Below, in pieces: positions 44,406-52,374 of a DNA stretch of 64,000 nt. The position numbers and the translations under genes are program-made. Each line of letters starts with the position of its first letter. Within the stretch, counting starts at the first letter, position 1. The stretch lies in contig JAIEMQ010000002.1 of NCBI GenBank assembly GCA_019752015.1, forward strand, positions 94,128 to 158,127, written 5' to 3'. The DNA comes from Cyanobacteriota bacterium. Lineage in GTDB: Bacteria > Acidobacteriota > Vicinamibacteria > Vicinamibacterales > UBA2999. The notes beneath the pieces are model-generated. The model did not search any database, was not told where the DNA came from, and saw nothing but the letters and a program-made list of their open reading frames with translations.

Positions 44406-45040
44406 CCTGTGGCAGGTGCGCAAGGACCACTGGGTGTTTGCGTCCTACGCGTGGAACGAGTCGCAGTCAGACGCGACGGTCGCGTCAGAAGACGGCATCG
44501 CGAACATCACGGAAGTGGACAACAACAAGCGCCATAGCATTCCCTCCGTTTCGGAATGCCGCTCGTGCCACGATTCGGGCCGCACGGAGATCCTGGGCTT
44601 CACCGCGCTGCAACTCTCGACCGATCGCGATCCGAACGCGCTGCATGGCGAGCCGCTGACGAGCGGCATGGTGACCCTGAAGACGCCGAGCGACGCGAAC
44701 CTGCTGGCGCCGGCAGGGCCTGACCTCGTCGCGAACCCGCCGCGCATCGAGGCGACGTCGCCGATCGCCCGGACCGCGCTTGGGTATCTCTCGACGAACT
44801 GCGGCAACTGCCACAACCGCGACAGCTCGATCGCGTCGCTCGGCCTGGATTTGAAACACGACGTCACGCAGCGCGCCGGATGCACGCCCGCACTGTTGAC
44901 GACGATCGGCAAGCGGGGACACTGGGTGGTGCCGGACGCGCAGGAGGAATCACGCATCATCAATCCCGGCCGCGCCGACTCGAGCGCGCTGGTGCGCCGC
45001 ATGAAGTCACGACGCCCGATCTACGTCCTGGGTGCAGGGC
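44405..45040 (+). pseudogene. Second cytochrome-type gene, 5'-truncated
   Basis: Begins mid-domain at VRKDHWVFASYAWNESQSD and continues with HSIPSVSECRSCHDSGR (CxxCH), LGFTALQLSTDRDPN and CGNCHNRDSS (CxxCH), then ADSSALVRRMKSRRP. Such multi-heme extracytoplasmic proteins carry electrons in respiration or alkane/alcohol oxidation. No start; the C-terminal PPLG-type end is replaced near 45020 by unrelated sequence. Confidence 0.6.
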
Positions 45041-45084
45041 AATCCGGAGGAATGGAAGGAGCTGGTCGCGCGTTGCGCCGCGTA

Positions 45085-45400
45085 GCAGGCGGCTCGATAC
45101 CGGTCCGTTCGTCGTCGGCAGCCGCGCGGTGATTCGCCAGCCGAAGTTGCCACCGGCGTTGTGGACGGTGACGGCGATCGACGGCAAGCGCAGCTTCACG
45201 TGGATGAACCGAGCCCCTGGCGTGAAGGTGATCGCGCATCACTCCATCGACACGGTCGGCAGGGTGAGCCGGGCGACGTTGTCGCTGCGATATGAAGGCT
45301 GGCTCGGCGGCTTCATCGCGCGGCTGACGCGCGGCATCACGAATCGCTATCTCGCGATGGAAGCGAACGGGCTTCATAGAAGGCACGGAGTCATTCTTTT
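45085..45400 (+). pseudogene. SRPBCC protein fragment
   Basis: DTGPFVVGSRAVIRQPKLPP, then DGKRSFTWMNRAPGVKVIA and LIARLTRG-like FIARLTRGITNRYLAMEANG, typical of SRPBCC/polyketide-cyclase-like proteins. About 30 N-terminal residues are missing, and no natural stop is kept at the end. Last piece of the fragment chain upstream of ggt. Confidence 0.6.
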
Positions 45401-45447
45401 TAGATCGGAATTCGGTACTGGGTTATGCTGCGCGGCGAGGAGCCGCC

Positions 45448-47346
45448 ATGTTCCAGCTCAAGAAGCAGCCTGTCTCGCCGAAGCGGCGTAGCCGCGTAGG
45501 CGGACTCATCACGATTCTCACCGCTGCCCTGATCTCGGGCGCAGCCGTACTCTTCGCACAACAACAAGCCGCTGAAGCGCCGGCAACGGCGCGGCCGTTC
45601 TATACGCGGCCGGCGGTCGCCGCGGTCAACGGCGTCGTCACGTCGGGACATCCGATCGCCTCGTCGGCGGGATTGCAGATGCTGCTCAAGGGCGGCAATG
45701 CCTTCGACGCCGCGGTAGCGGTCGGTGCGATGGCCGCGCTCGGTGAGCCCGAGATGAACGGCATTGGCGGCAACGGCTTCATGACCATCTTCGACAAGAA
45801 GAGCGGCAAGGTGCAGTCGGTGGCGATGGCGGGCGCCGCGCCGAAGGCGTTGAAGCCGGAGGAAATGACGCCGGAGACGTTGAACGCCGGCATGAAGGCC
45901 GGCATCGTGCCCGGCAATCTCGGCGGCTACCTGTCGCTGCTCGATCGCATGGGCACGATGAGCCTTGCCGACGTGCTCGCGCCGGCGATCGAGTATGCCG
46001 AGAAGGGCTACCCGATCGACCAGATGCTCGCGCAGTCGATCGATCGCGGCAAGAACAACCTCGGCAAGTATCCGACCACGGCGCAGATCTTCCTGCCGAA
46101 CGGCCAGCCGCTGAAGGCCGGCGAGCTGCTGAAGAATCCAAATTACGCGGCAACGCTCCGCAAGCTCGTGGATGCGGAGAAGCAGGCGCTCGCGAAAAAG
46201 GCGACCAGATCGCAGGCCATCCAGGCCGCGTTCGATCGCTTCTACAAAGGCGACATCGCGCAGGAGTTCGAGCGCTTCTTCAAGGAGCACGGCGGCGTGC
46301 TCACCGCCGCGGACCTCGCCGCCTATCAGCCGCAGTGGGCCGAACCGCTCAAGACGACGTATCGCGGCTACGAGGTCTACAGCAATCCATCGACCTCGCG
46401 CGGCGGCTTCGAGGTGTTGATGCAGGCGAACCTCGTCGAGCGTTTTGATCTCACGTCGTTCGGATCCGGATCGCCGCAGGCCACGCACGCGATGATCGAG
46501 GCCATCAAGGTCGCGAAGTCCGACATCTACCGCTACGTTGCCGATCCAAAGTTCTACGTGATTCCGACGGCGGGCATGCTGTCGAAGCAGTACGCGGCGG
46601 CGCGCAGCGGATTGATCGACATGTCGAAGGCGGGCGCGTATCCGGAGCCGGGGACGCCGGAGGGACGTTCGCTAAGTTCGAGGCAGGCCGCGAAAATTAG
46701 CGATTCGCTAAGTTCAGGCGAGGCTCGTCCGGCCTTTCCTGAACACTACGACGGCGAGCAGCACACCACCAGCTTCTCGATCGTCGACAAGTTCGGCAAC
46801 GCCATCGGCGTCACGCCCACGCTCGGCGGCCTCTTCGGCAACAACGTCGTCGTCGGCAACACCGGCCTGCTGCTGAACAACGGCATGCGCCTGGGATCGA
46901 CGTCGCCATATCCCGACAACGTGAACTACGTCGGCGCGGGCAAGATTCCGATTCTCAACAACTCGCCGGTCGTGGTGCTGAAGGACGGCAAGCTCGCGTT
47001 CGTGTTCGGCACGCCGGGCGGCGAGACGATCGGGCAGACGGAATTTCAGATGCTCGTGAACCTGCTCGACTTCAAGCTGCCGGTGCAGCAGGCGATCGAG
47101 GCGCCGCGCTTCTCGCTCGATGCCGATCCGAATTTCTACAAGCCCGGCGCGCAGATCGAGGTATCAGTCGAAGGCCGCATGCCGCAGAAGACGATCGACG
47201 CGCTCAAGGCGATGGGCCACACGCTGCGCGTGCAGCCCGGCTGGGGCAGCATTGGCCACATGCAGACGATTCGCGTCGACCCGGTGACGGGCACGCTCAC
47301 CGCCGGCGGCGATCCGCGCCGCACCGGCTATGCAATGGGCTACTGA
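45448..47346 (+). CDS. ggt: Gamma-glutamyltransferase
   Basis: 632 aa periplasmic enzyme transferring gamma-glutamyl from glutathione. N-terminal membrane/signal helix (LITILTAALISGAAVLFAQ) preceded by a repeat-coded charged stretch. Large-subunit motifs VVTSGHPIASSAG, NAFDAAVAVGAM and GIGGNGFMTIF. The autoprocessing site is the Thr pair in QHTTSFSIVDKFGN, followed by GGETIGQTEFQM and the C-terminal WGSIGHMQTI. A 60-bp repeat is inserted in frame about twelve codons before the catalytic Thr. Stop abuts the convergent NHL gene. Confidence 0.93.
   Translation: MFQLKKQPVSPKRRSRVGGLITILTAALISGAAVLFAQQQAAEAPATARPFYTRPAVAAVNGVVTSGHPIASSAGLQMLLKGGNAFDAAVAVGAMAALGEPEMNGIGGNGFMTIFDKKSGKVQSVAMAGAAPKALKPEEMTPETLNAGMKAGIVPGNLGGYLSLLDRMGTMSLADVLAPAIEYAEKGYPIDQMLAQSIDRGKNNLGKYPTTAQIFLPNGQPLKAGELLKNPNYAATLRKLVDAEKQALAKKATRSQAIQAAFDRFYKGDIAQEFERFFKEHGGVLTAADLAAYQPQWAEPLKTTYRGYEVYSNPSTSRGGFEVLMQANLVERFDLTSFGSGSPQATHAMIEAIKVAKSDIYRYVADPKFYVIPTAGMLSKQYAAARSGLIDMSKAGAYPEPGTPEGRSLSSRQAAKISDSLSSGEARPAFPEHYDGEQHTTSFSIVDKFGNAIGVTPTLGGLFGNNVVVGNTGLLLNNGMRLGSTSPYPDNVNYVGAGKIPILNNSPVVVLKDGKLAFVFGTPGGETIGQTEFQMLVNLLDFKLPVQQAIEAPRFSLDADPNFYKPGAQIEVSVEGRMPQKTIDALKAMGHTLRVQPGWGSIGHMQTIRVDPVTGTLTAGGDPRRTGYAMGY
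45468..45503. repeat. GC-rich in-frame palindromic element, copy 4 (in ggt)
   Basis: GCCTGTCTCGCCGAAGCGG then CGTAGCCGCGTAGGCGG, translated as PVSPKRRSRVGG just before the signal helix. Nearly identical in core to the hpnC copy. Confidence 0.85.
46667..46727. repeat. In-frame insertion with TTCGCTAAGTTC direct repeats (in ggt)
   Basis: TTCGCTAAGTTC occurs at 46668 and 46704 with AGGCAGGCCGCGAAAATTAG between and AGGCGAGGCTCG after. Translated as RSLSSRQAAKISDSLSSGEA close to the catalytic Thr. Confidence 0.75.
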
Positions 47347-48489
47347 TTACTTCACGCCGGTAAACGTAAATTTCTGCGCCCTGAATCCGGCCTCGCGGGT
47401 CTTCCCGGTGGCCGGATCCTTCACCTCGGGTCCCTGCGCCTCGCCGACATAGATGCTGCCTGACGGATCAACGGTGAGATTGTGCGGGCGTCCGAGCTGA
47501 CCGACGCCAACACCGGGTCCGCCGAACTCACTTACCACTTCGAGATCGCTTCGTCGAATTACGTTGATGACGTGCGAGCCGCCGTCGGCGCTGTAGATGT
47601 AGGTCTGCGGTCCGTCCGGCGAGAAGCCGAGCGAGAACGTCGCTTCGTTGCCGCACGGCCGCTTCGGCGCCCACGTGGCCTTCTCCTGCGCGCCGCACCG
47701 CGGGCGGAGAATCTTCTCGCGCACGAACTCACCGTTCTGGCGGAACACCTGGATGCGATTGTTGGCGCGATCGGCAACGTAGATCAGTCCGTCGCGCGAT
47801 CCGATGATGCCGTGCGGCACGCGTAACTGAGACGGTGGCGCCGCAGGCACCTGCTCACCTGTGGAACTACTGGAACCGCTGGCACCTGTGGAACCCGCGG
47901 GAGCAGGGGGCGGGTCTTCAGGTTTTTTTCCGTATGCGCCCCAATGCCTCAGGTATTTTCCGGTGGCGCCATCGAACACGATCACACGCCGATTGCCGTA
48001 ACCGTCGGCGACGAACACTTCGTTGTCGGCGGGATCGACCCAGATTTCCGAGGGACGCCCCATCAGCGACGTGTCGTTGCTGCCGCCGGTCTTGTCGAAC
48101 TGCCCGATCACGAGCGCGACCTGTCCGGTGCGCGTGAACTTGACCGTGAGATTGCTCTCGCGCGCGTTGGTCCAGACGAAGCCGTTGTGATCGACGAACA
48201 GACCGTGAATGGTGTTCCACTTGCCGTCGGGCCCGCGCGCGTCCCACGACTGAACTTGGTTTCCCTGCGCGTCCCACTCCGAGATTCGTCCGCGGCTCGA
48301 CGTCCACACGTGGCCTTTCGAATCCGCGAAGATGCCGATCACCTGGCCCCACGTGAAGCCGTCGGGCAACACCGGCCATTTCGGATCGGCAGAGAACTGC
48401 GGCACGCCCTTGAGCGCGGGTGCTTGTTGTTCCGCGGCGACCGACGCCGGGAACGCGAGAAGCAGGACGACTAAAAGCAGAACGGCCAT
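47347..48489 (-). CDS. Secreted NHL-repeat beta-propeller
   Basis: 380 aa. Signal peptide AVLLLVVLLLAFPASVAAEQ from ATG 48489. Repeats of the NHL type follow (GFTWGQVIGIFADSKGHVWT, GLFVDHNGFVWTN, EIWVDPADNEVFVADGYGNR, GLIYVADRANNRIQVF, NLTVDPSGSIYVGEAQ), forming a six-bladed propeller as in peptidylglycine lyase-like proteins. Probably binds a ligand or protein in the periplasm. A low-complexity linker GSTGASGSSSSTG between blades is encoded by a word repeat. Confidence 0.88.
   Translation of the reverse strand: MAVLLLVVLLLAFPASVAAEQQAPALKGVPQFSADPKWPVLPDGFTWGQVIGIFADSKGHVWTSSRGRISEWDAQGNQVQSWDARGPDGKWNTIHGLFVDHNGFVWTNARESNLTVKFTRTGQVALVIGQFDKTGGSNDTSLMGRPSEIWVDPADNEVFVADGYGNRRVIVFDGATGKYLRHWGAYGKKPEDPPPAPAGSTGASGSSSSTGEQVPAAPPSQLRVPHGIIGSRDGLIYVADRANNRIQVFRQNGEFVREKILRPRCGAQEKATWAPKRPCGNEATFSLGFSPDGPQTYIYSADGGSHVINVIRRSDLEVVSEFGGPGVGVGQLGRPHNLTVDPSGSIYVGEAQGPEVKDPATGKTREAGFRAQKFTFTGVK
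47846..47898. repeat. CACCTGTGGAAC word repeat inside NHL gene
   Basis: Words CACCTG, TGGAAC and ACTGGAACCGCTGGCACCTG recur; translated on the minus strand as the GSTGASGSSSSTG loop. Confidence 0.75.
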
Positions 48490-48620
48490 CCGAGGTAGCC
48501 TCCCATCATTTCCAAATCCGGGTTGTGATCTTTCCCCGCACGGCCGTCGTTCGACAAGTGAAAAAAGGTCCCGGCGATGAGGTTGGCGCGAAGCCCAGCC
48601 ATACCGGTAGTATTGCCGAG

Positions 48621-48696
48621 ATGGTGCACCGCGTGGAGCATTATTACGAGTACTCATTCCGCATCTTCGCCGTCGCGAAAGTGCGGATCGATTGAC
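48621..48696 (+). pseudogene. Possible gene tail of 25 residues
   Basis: Reads VHRVEHYYEYSFRIFAVAKVRID before a TGA two bases from the VOC start. No upstream part. The rest of 48490-48697 shows no gene; it probably holds promoters for the divergent NHL and VOC genes. Confidence 0.3.
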
Positions 48697-48697
48697 G

Positions 48698-49258
48698 ATG
48701 AAAGCACGATCATTCAGCCACGTCGGCATCACGGTCAGGGACTTCAACGAGTTCGTCCGCTTCTACTGGGACGTCTTCGGCTGTCCGCTGGTCGGCGTGT
48801 CGGACTCACCGTCCGATCGCGTGCGCGGCTTCTTCGGCGTCGACCCCTCGACTTCGCTCGGGGCAAGTGCGCCTGCGCCGACCTGCAAGATCGGGTGGAT
48901 CCGCGTGCCCGGCGGCGCGGTGCTCGAGATCTTCGAGTTCCAGCCGCAGCAGCCGTTCGTGCAAGGGCCGTGGAATCGAATCGGCATGACGCACTTCAGC
49001 CTCAACGTCAGCGGCATTCATGAGTGGCACGCGTACTTGATGGGCAAGGGCGTCACCATCGTTTCGGATCCGATGCAGTCTCCAAACGGCGGACAGTGGT
49101 TCTTTTTCGTGAAGGACTGCGACGGCAATTTGATCGAGATCATGGATCTCGGGAAGCTGTATTACGTGCTGAAGTGGCTCGGGCCGCTCGGCGGATGGCT
49201 GGCCCGCCACGGCTACGTGCAGGACTACCGGCAGTACTACGTGCCTAAGAAGTCGTAG
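48698..49258 (+). CDS. VOC (glyoxalase/bleomycin-resistance) family protein
   Basis: 186 aa. Two beta-alpha-beta-beta-beta units: SHVGITVRDFNEFVRFYWDVFGC and MTHFSLNVSGIHEWHAYLM, with FFFVKDCDGNLIEIMDLG giving the second metal ligand. Members bind a divalent metal and act on vicinal oxygen substrates; the substrate is unknown. Residues about 50-60 (DPSTSLGASAP) are encoded by an inserted repeat. ATG 48698 preferred to TTG 48692. Confidence 0.88.
   Translation: MKARSFSHVGITVRDFNEFVRFYWDVFGCPLVGVSDSPSDRVRGFFGVDPSTSLGASAPAPTCKIGWIRVPGGAVLEIFEFQPQQPFVQGPWNRIGMTHFSLNVSGIHEWHAYLMGKGVTIVSDPMQSPNGGQWFFFVKDCDGNLIEIMDLGKLYYVLKWLGPLGGWLARHGYVQDYRQYYVPKKS
48843..48866. repeat. CCCCTCGACTTCGCTCGGGG insertion in VOC gene
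   Basis: Partly palindromic 24-bp motif translated in frame as DPSTSLGAS, in a loop between strands. Resembles REP-type sequences that recur in coding loops of many bacteria. Confidence 0.75.
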
Positions 49259-49766
49259 GCGCCATCCTGGACGTCGGTGCTTGATCCGGGGGCGGCACGT
49301 AGAGGAACTGGAACGAGAGATTCGAGATCACGCAGTAGCCGATGAACCAGTAGAAGCCCGGGTGCAGCTTCGCATCGAGGTTGTCGATGGCATTGCCGGC
49401 CATGAAGGCGATGAAGACGCCGACAGCAAACACGTCGGCCATCGCCCACTTGCTCACCGAGCGCACGAACAGGTAGAGCCGGTATTTCGTCATCGGATTC
49501 TTCGTCAGCATGATGACGCCCAACAGCCCCGCCTTGATGAACGGCACGATCACGCTGAACAGCAACACCAGGCCCGCCACGAAGTAGTTCTTTGAGTCAT
49601 ACAACCGTCGAATCGCCCTGAGGATACTCTGCGTCTCCTCGTAAAGCGGCTTCTTCAACAGGGGCATCGTCGCCGTGATCGTCAGCGCATCGCTGCGCAA
49701 GCCGGGGATGATCAGGGCCATCGAGACGATCGTCAGGCCGACCGCGATCCAGTTGCGCGTGCTCAT
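49245..49766 (-). CDS. PqiA-like inner membrane protein
   Basis: 173 aa, four membrane helices, with the paraquat-inducible protein A hallmark RSVSKWAMADVFAVGVFIAF and FSVIVPFIKAG. The N-terminal zinc-ribbon half of PqiA is absent, so this is a half-length member. PqiA proteins act with MCE proteins in membrane lipid transport; none is adjacent. The C-terminal PPPDQAPTSRMAP tail is disordered and overlaps the convergent VOC gene by 14 bases. Confidence 0.82.
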   Translation of the reverse strand: MSTRNWIAVGLTIVSMALIIPGLRSDALTITATMPLLKKPLYEETQSILRAIRRLYDSKNYFVAGLVLLFSVIVPFIKAGLLGVIMLTKNPMTKYRLYLFVRSVSKWAMADVFAVGVFIAFMAGNAIDNLDAKLHPGFYWFIGYCVISNLSFQFLYVPPPDQAPTSRMAPTTS

Positions 49767-49782
49767 GGGCGCAATCTAGCAG

Positions 49783-50010
49783 ATTTAGCGCCGCCAGGTG
49801 GCGACACTGACCGGACGGGTCGGACAACTCGAAGCCGGCAACCGCGATCTGCGCCGGCAGATCGCGCGCCTGTTGACGCGGAAACCGGTCGAAGTCACGG
49901 CGATGGCCCTGCCCCGCCCGCCGTTCCACTCACGCCGCTGGCGGAGCATTCGATCGTCGAAGCCACCGAGATCCTGATTGAACCAGCAATGAGGCCTGCG
50001 CGCCAACAGG
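49783..50010 (+). pseudogene. Coiled-coil protein tail, frameshifted
   Basis: Plus-strand coding remnant: RRQVATLTGRVGQLEAGNRD (coiled coil) continuing to EVTAMALPRP; in a shifted frame it goes on as VPLTPLAEHSIVEATEILIEP. The end of a zf-HC2 anti-sigma-like or similar protein would fit. No start. The rest of 49767-50200 holds inverted word arms and no gene that I can support. Confidence 0.45.
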
Positions 50011-50189
50011 CCAACGGGCGAACAGGCCAGCATGCGGTCGACTTCCGAGGTTTGATCCAGCAACGCGCGTGCGTCCTCGTCGGTTAACATCCGCAAGCGC
50101 GATCGATTTAATCGATCCACGTCGCAATGACTGCGTAGTCCGGTCCGTGCTGGCCTGTGGGCCTGTTCGCCTGTTGGCCTGTTCACCTG
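50003..50189. repeat. Inverted AACAGGCC word arms
   Basis: Left arm 50003-50034 (CCAACAGG, CCAACGGGCGAACAGGCCAG) and right arm 50146-50189 (CTGGCCTGTGGGCCTG, TTCGCCTGTTGGCC) are complementary. The 110-bp interior holds the palindrome GATCGATTTAATCGATC (50101-50117) and a minus-strand frame reading LTDEDARALLDQTSEVDRM. Confidence 0.8.
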
Positions 50190-50200
50190 CCTAGACTAGT

Positions 50201-51400
50201 CTAGCGGCGCGATCGATACGCCTTCGACTGCGCTTCGACGAGGTCGAGCAGGTTGCCCATTGCCAGATTCACGTCGATCAGGTGCAGGCCCCAGTTGGCC
50301 AGTGGCTTGGCCGCGGCGCCGAGATCACCAGAGATGTCGTCGATGCGCGGATCCGCGGGATCGCCGTTCACCTTGATCTCGAGATAGGTGGCGAACTCGT
50401 TGGTCTTGCATTCCGCAGTCAGCAGGCCCGGCACGCTGACGAACGGAGTATCAACGGTCTTGTCCGTCGCCCACGGCTTCGGCGCTCCACCGCTCATCGC
50501 GATCATCCGGTTGGTTGCCGACAGGTACGCGCGCAACGGCGCGCCGCCGGCGCCAAGCGTCACCGGATTGGTGCACGAACCGGTCGAGGCTGGATCGTTG
50601 CTGTGGCCGAACAGCGTGTTGCCGGGAGGCGTTATCGTCGATCGGAACGCCGAGTAATTCACGACGCAGCCGATCTGGCCCGGCCTGCGGCACAGCGGGA
50701 TCTGCTTGAACTGTCCGCCGACGTCCTTGCCTTTCGGGGTCAGGAACGTCGCGCCGAGAATGTACGCGCCGACCAGCTGCTTCTGTGCGGGCTTGCCGTC
50801 GATCTCGTTTGCGATCAGCGCCTGCAGGATGAACGCACCCTGCGAGTGGCCGATCAGCACCACGCCTCGTCGCTGGTTGTCGTTCTTCAGGTACGACTGC
50901 CACGCATCGCGGACGTCGTCGTATTGGACGCCTTTGCTGAAAAGCGCCAGCGGATCGGCGCCGGTCGCAAGCGCGGTCTGGAGGCCGCGCAGCGTGATCT
51001 GGCGATACATCGGCGCGAACACACGGCACTTCGACGCGAAGCGCGCGAACTGCTGGAGGATGACGTTCTTCTCGGCCGGGTCCTGCGACATGTCGCTGTT
51101 CGGCGTCGCGTCGGTCGACACGGTCGGGTAAACGTAGAAACAATCGATTGGCGCCTTCGGCTCGGCGGCGAACGTCTCGCGCGTCAACGCCCCATCGGCG
51201 GCGACGATCGTCGTCGTGAGATCGACGTCGCAGGCATCACCCTTGCGGCCGGGCCGGCACAGCCAGGCGGTTTCGTCCTTGTAGTCGTTCGATTTGATTT
51301 CAACCGGGGCGGCCGGCTGCACTGCCGGCGCCTGCGCTCGAAGGTCGATCGTGCCCGCGATGAAGCCTGCCGCAATTACACAAAACAGCAACCGTTTCAT
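50201..51400 (-). CDS. DUF3089 secreted alpha/beta-hydrolase-like protein
   Basis: 399 aa. Signal peptide KRLLFCVIAAGFIAGTIDLRAQ from ATG 51400. DUF3089 family: AWLCRPGRKGDACDVDLTTT with conserved Cys, DCFYVYPTVSTD, FAPMYRQITL, and nucleophile elbow VLIGHSQGA. The family is thought to hydrolyse lipids or esters in the periplasm. Divergent from the cytochrome c'-like gene with a 46-bp gap. Confidence 0.9.
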   Translation of the reverse strand: MKRLLFCVIAAGFIAGTIDLRAQAPAVQPAAPVEIKSNDYKDETAWLCRPGRKGDACDVDLTTTIVAADGALTRETFAAEPKAPIDCFYVYPTVSTDATPNSDMSQDPAEKNVILQQFARFASKCRVFAPMYRQITLRGLQTALATGADPLALFSKGVQYDDVRDAWQSYLKNDNQRRGVVLIGHSQGAFILQALIANEIDGKPAQKQLVGAYILGATFLTPKGKDVGGQFKQIPLCRRPGQIGCVVNYSAFRSTITPPGNTLFGHSNDPASTGSCTNPVTLGAGGAPLRAYLSATNRMIAMSGGAPKPWATDKTVDTPFVSVPGLLTAECKTNEFATYLEIKVNGDPADPRIDDISGDLGAAAKPLANWGLHLIDVNLAMGNLLDLVEAQSKAYRSRR

Positions 51401-51446
51401 GACGCCTCCGCGGCGCATCTTACCGCGTAATGTTAGACTCCGAGTC

Positions 51447-51887
51447 ATGAAGGCATTCGCGCTGTCGATCGCGCTCGCCGCCTCGATGATGCAGGCTGCG
51501 TCGACCGACAAGCCGCCCACGCGCAACGTCGGATCGATGAGCGATCTGATGGTCAAGATCATTTATCCGACCTCCGACGCGCTCTTCTACATCGAATCGC
51601 GCACGCCGAAGACCGACGCCGAATGGACCGTGCTCGAGGGACAGGCGCTGATGCTCGCCGAGTCGGCCAACCTGCTGATGATGCCGGCCCGCGCGCGCGA
51701 TCAGAAACAGTGGATGGCGGATTCGAAGCTGATGCTCGATGCCGGCGCTGCCGCCGTCAAGGCCGCGAAGTTGAAGAACGTCGAGGCGATCTCCGCGCTC
51801 AGCGATCAGCTGCTCGAGTCGTGCACGACGTGCCACAAGCATTACAGGCCGGGGTATGGGCAACAGCCGCAGCCGCCAGTTCAGTAG
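51447..51887 (+). CDS. Cytochrome c'-like monoheme protein
   Basis: 146 aa. Signal peptide KAFALSIALAASMMQAAS, helical body (SMSDLMVKIIYPTSDALF, GQALMLAESANLLMMPARA), and C-terminal heme-binding CTTCHKHYRPGY. This order, helices then CxxCH near the end, is that of cytochrome c'-type four-helix proteins. Periplasmic electron carrier or gas-binding protein. Overlaps the next gene by 32 bases. Confidence 0.85.
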   Translation: MKAFALSIALAASMMQAASTDKPPTRNVGSMSDLMVKIIYPTSDALFYIESRTPKTDAEWTVLEGQALMLAESANLLMMPARARDQKQWMADSKLMLDAGAAAVKAAKLKNVEAISALSDQLLESCTTCHKHYRPGYGQQPQPPVQ

Positions 51888-52374
51888 CGCCGCCGCCGCT
51901 GCACTGGCCGCCGTGATCCTGCTCGCGCCGCCGATGGCGATCGCGCAGCAGGCGCCGGTCGTGTTGTACACGTCGAAGGAACAGATCCCGCTCAAAGCGT
52001 ACGCGGAATTCATGCGCTCGGGCATCCTGCAGCTCGTGTCGGGCTCGGCCAGAGACATCCCCACCGTCACCGACTTCAGCTACCTGCGTTGCGGCCTCAC
52101 CGGCTGGCAGCCGAAAGGCGCGATGGTCGCGTCGGAGGAGTTGTTTCGATCGGAGACCGCCGAACGCCGGCTGCTGCCCATCTTCACGAAACCGGTGGCC
52201 GTGTCCACGGTAGCGGTGCGTGTCGCCGACCTCGAGAGACCCGAGCGCATCGCCGAGTTGCTCCGGGCGGTGAAAGTACCGGAAGGCGGCGAAGGATCGT
52301 TCTTCTTCCTGATCCTGTCGTCCGGCGACATGACGCGCTACTACCCGTTCAGGATCGCTTTACCGAAGCAATAG
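51856..52374 (+). CDS. Secreted protein of unknown function
   Basis: 172 aa. Signal peptide SAAAAALAAVILLAPPMAIAQ. The mature part (KEQIPLKAYAEFMRSGILQL, GSFFFLILSSGDMTRYYPF) has no motif that I recognise. ATG 51856 lies in the preceding gene, so the two are probably cotranslated; a partner role for the cytochrome is possible but unproven. Ends overlapping the convergent PepSY gene. Confidence 0.75.
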   Translation: MGNSRSRQFSSAAAAALAAVILLAPPMAIAQQAPVVLYTSKEQIPLKAYAEFMRSGILQLVSGSARDIPTVTDFSYLRCGLTGWQPKGAMVASEELFRSETAERRLLPIFTKPVAVSTVAVRVADLERPERIAELLRAVKVPEGGEGSFFFLILSSGDMTRYYPFRIALPKQ

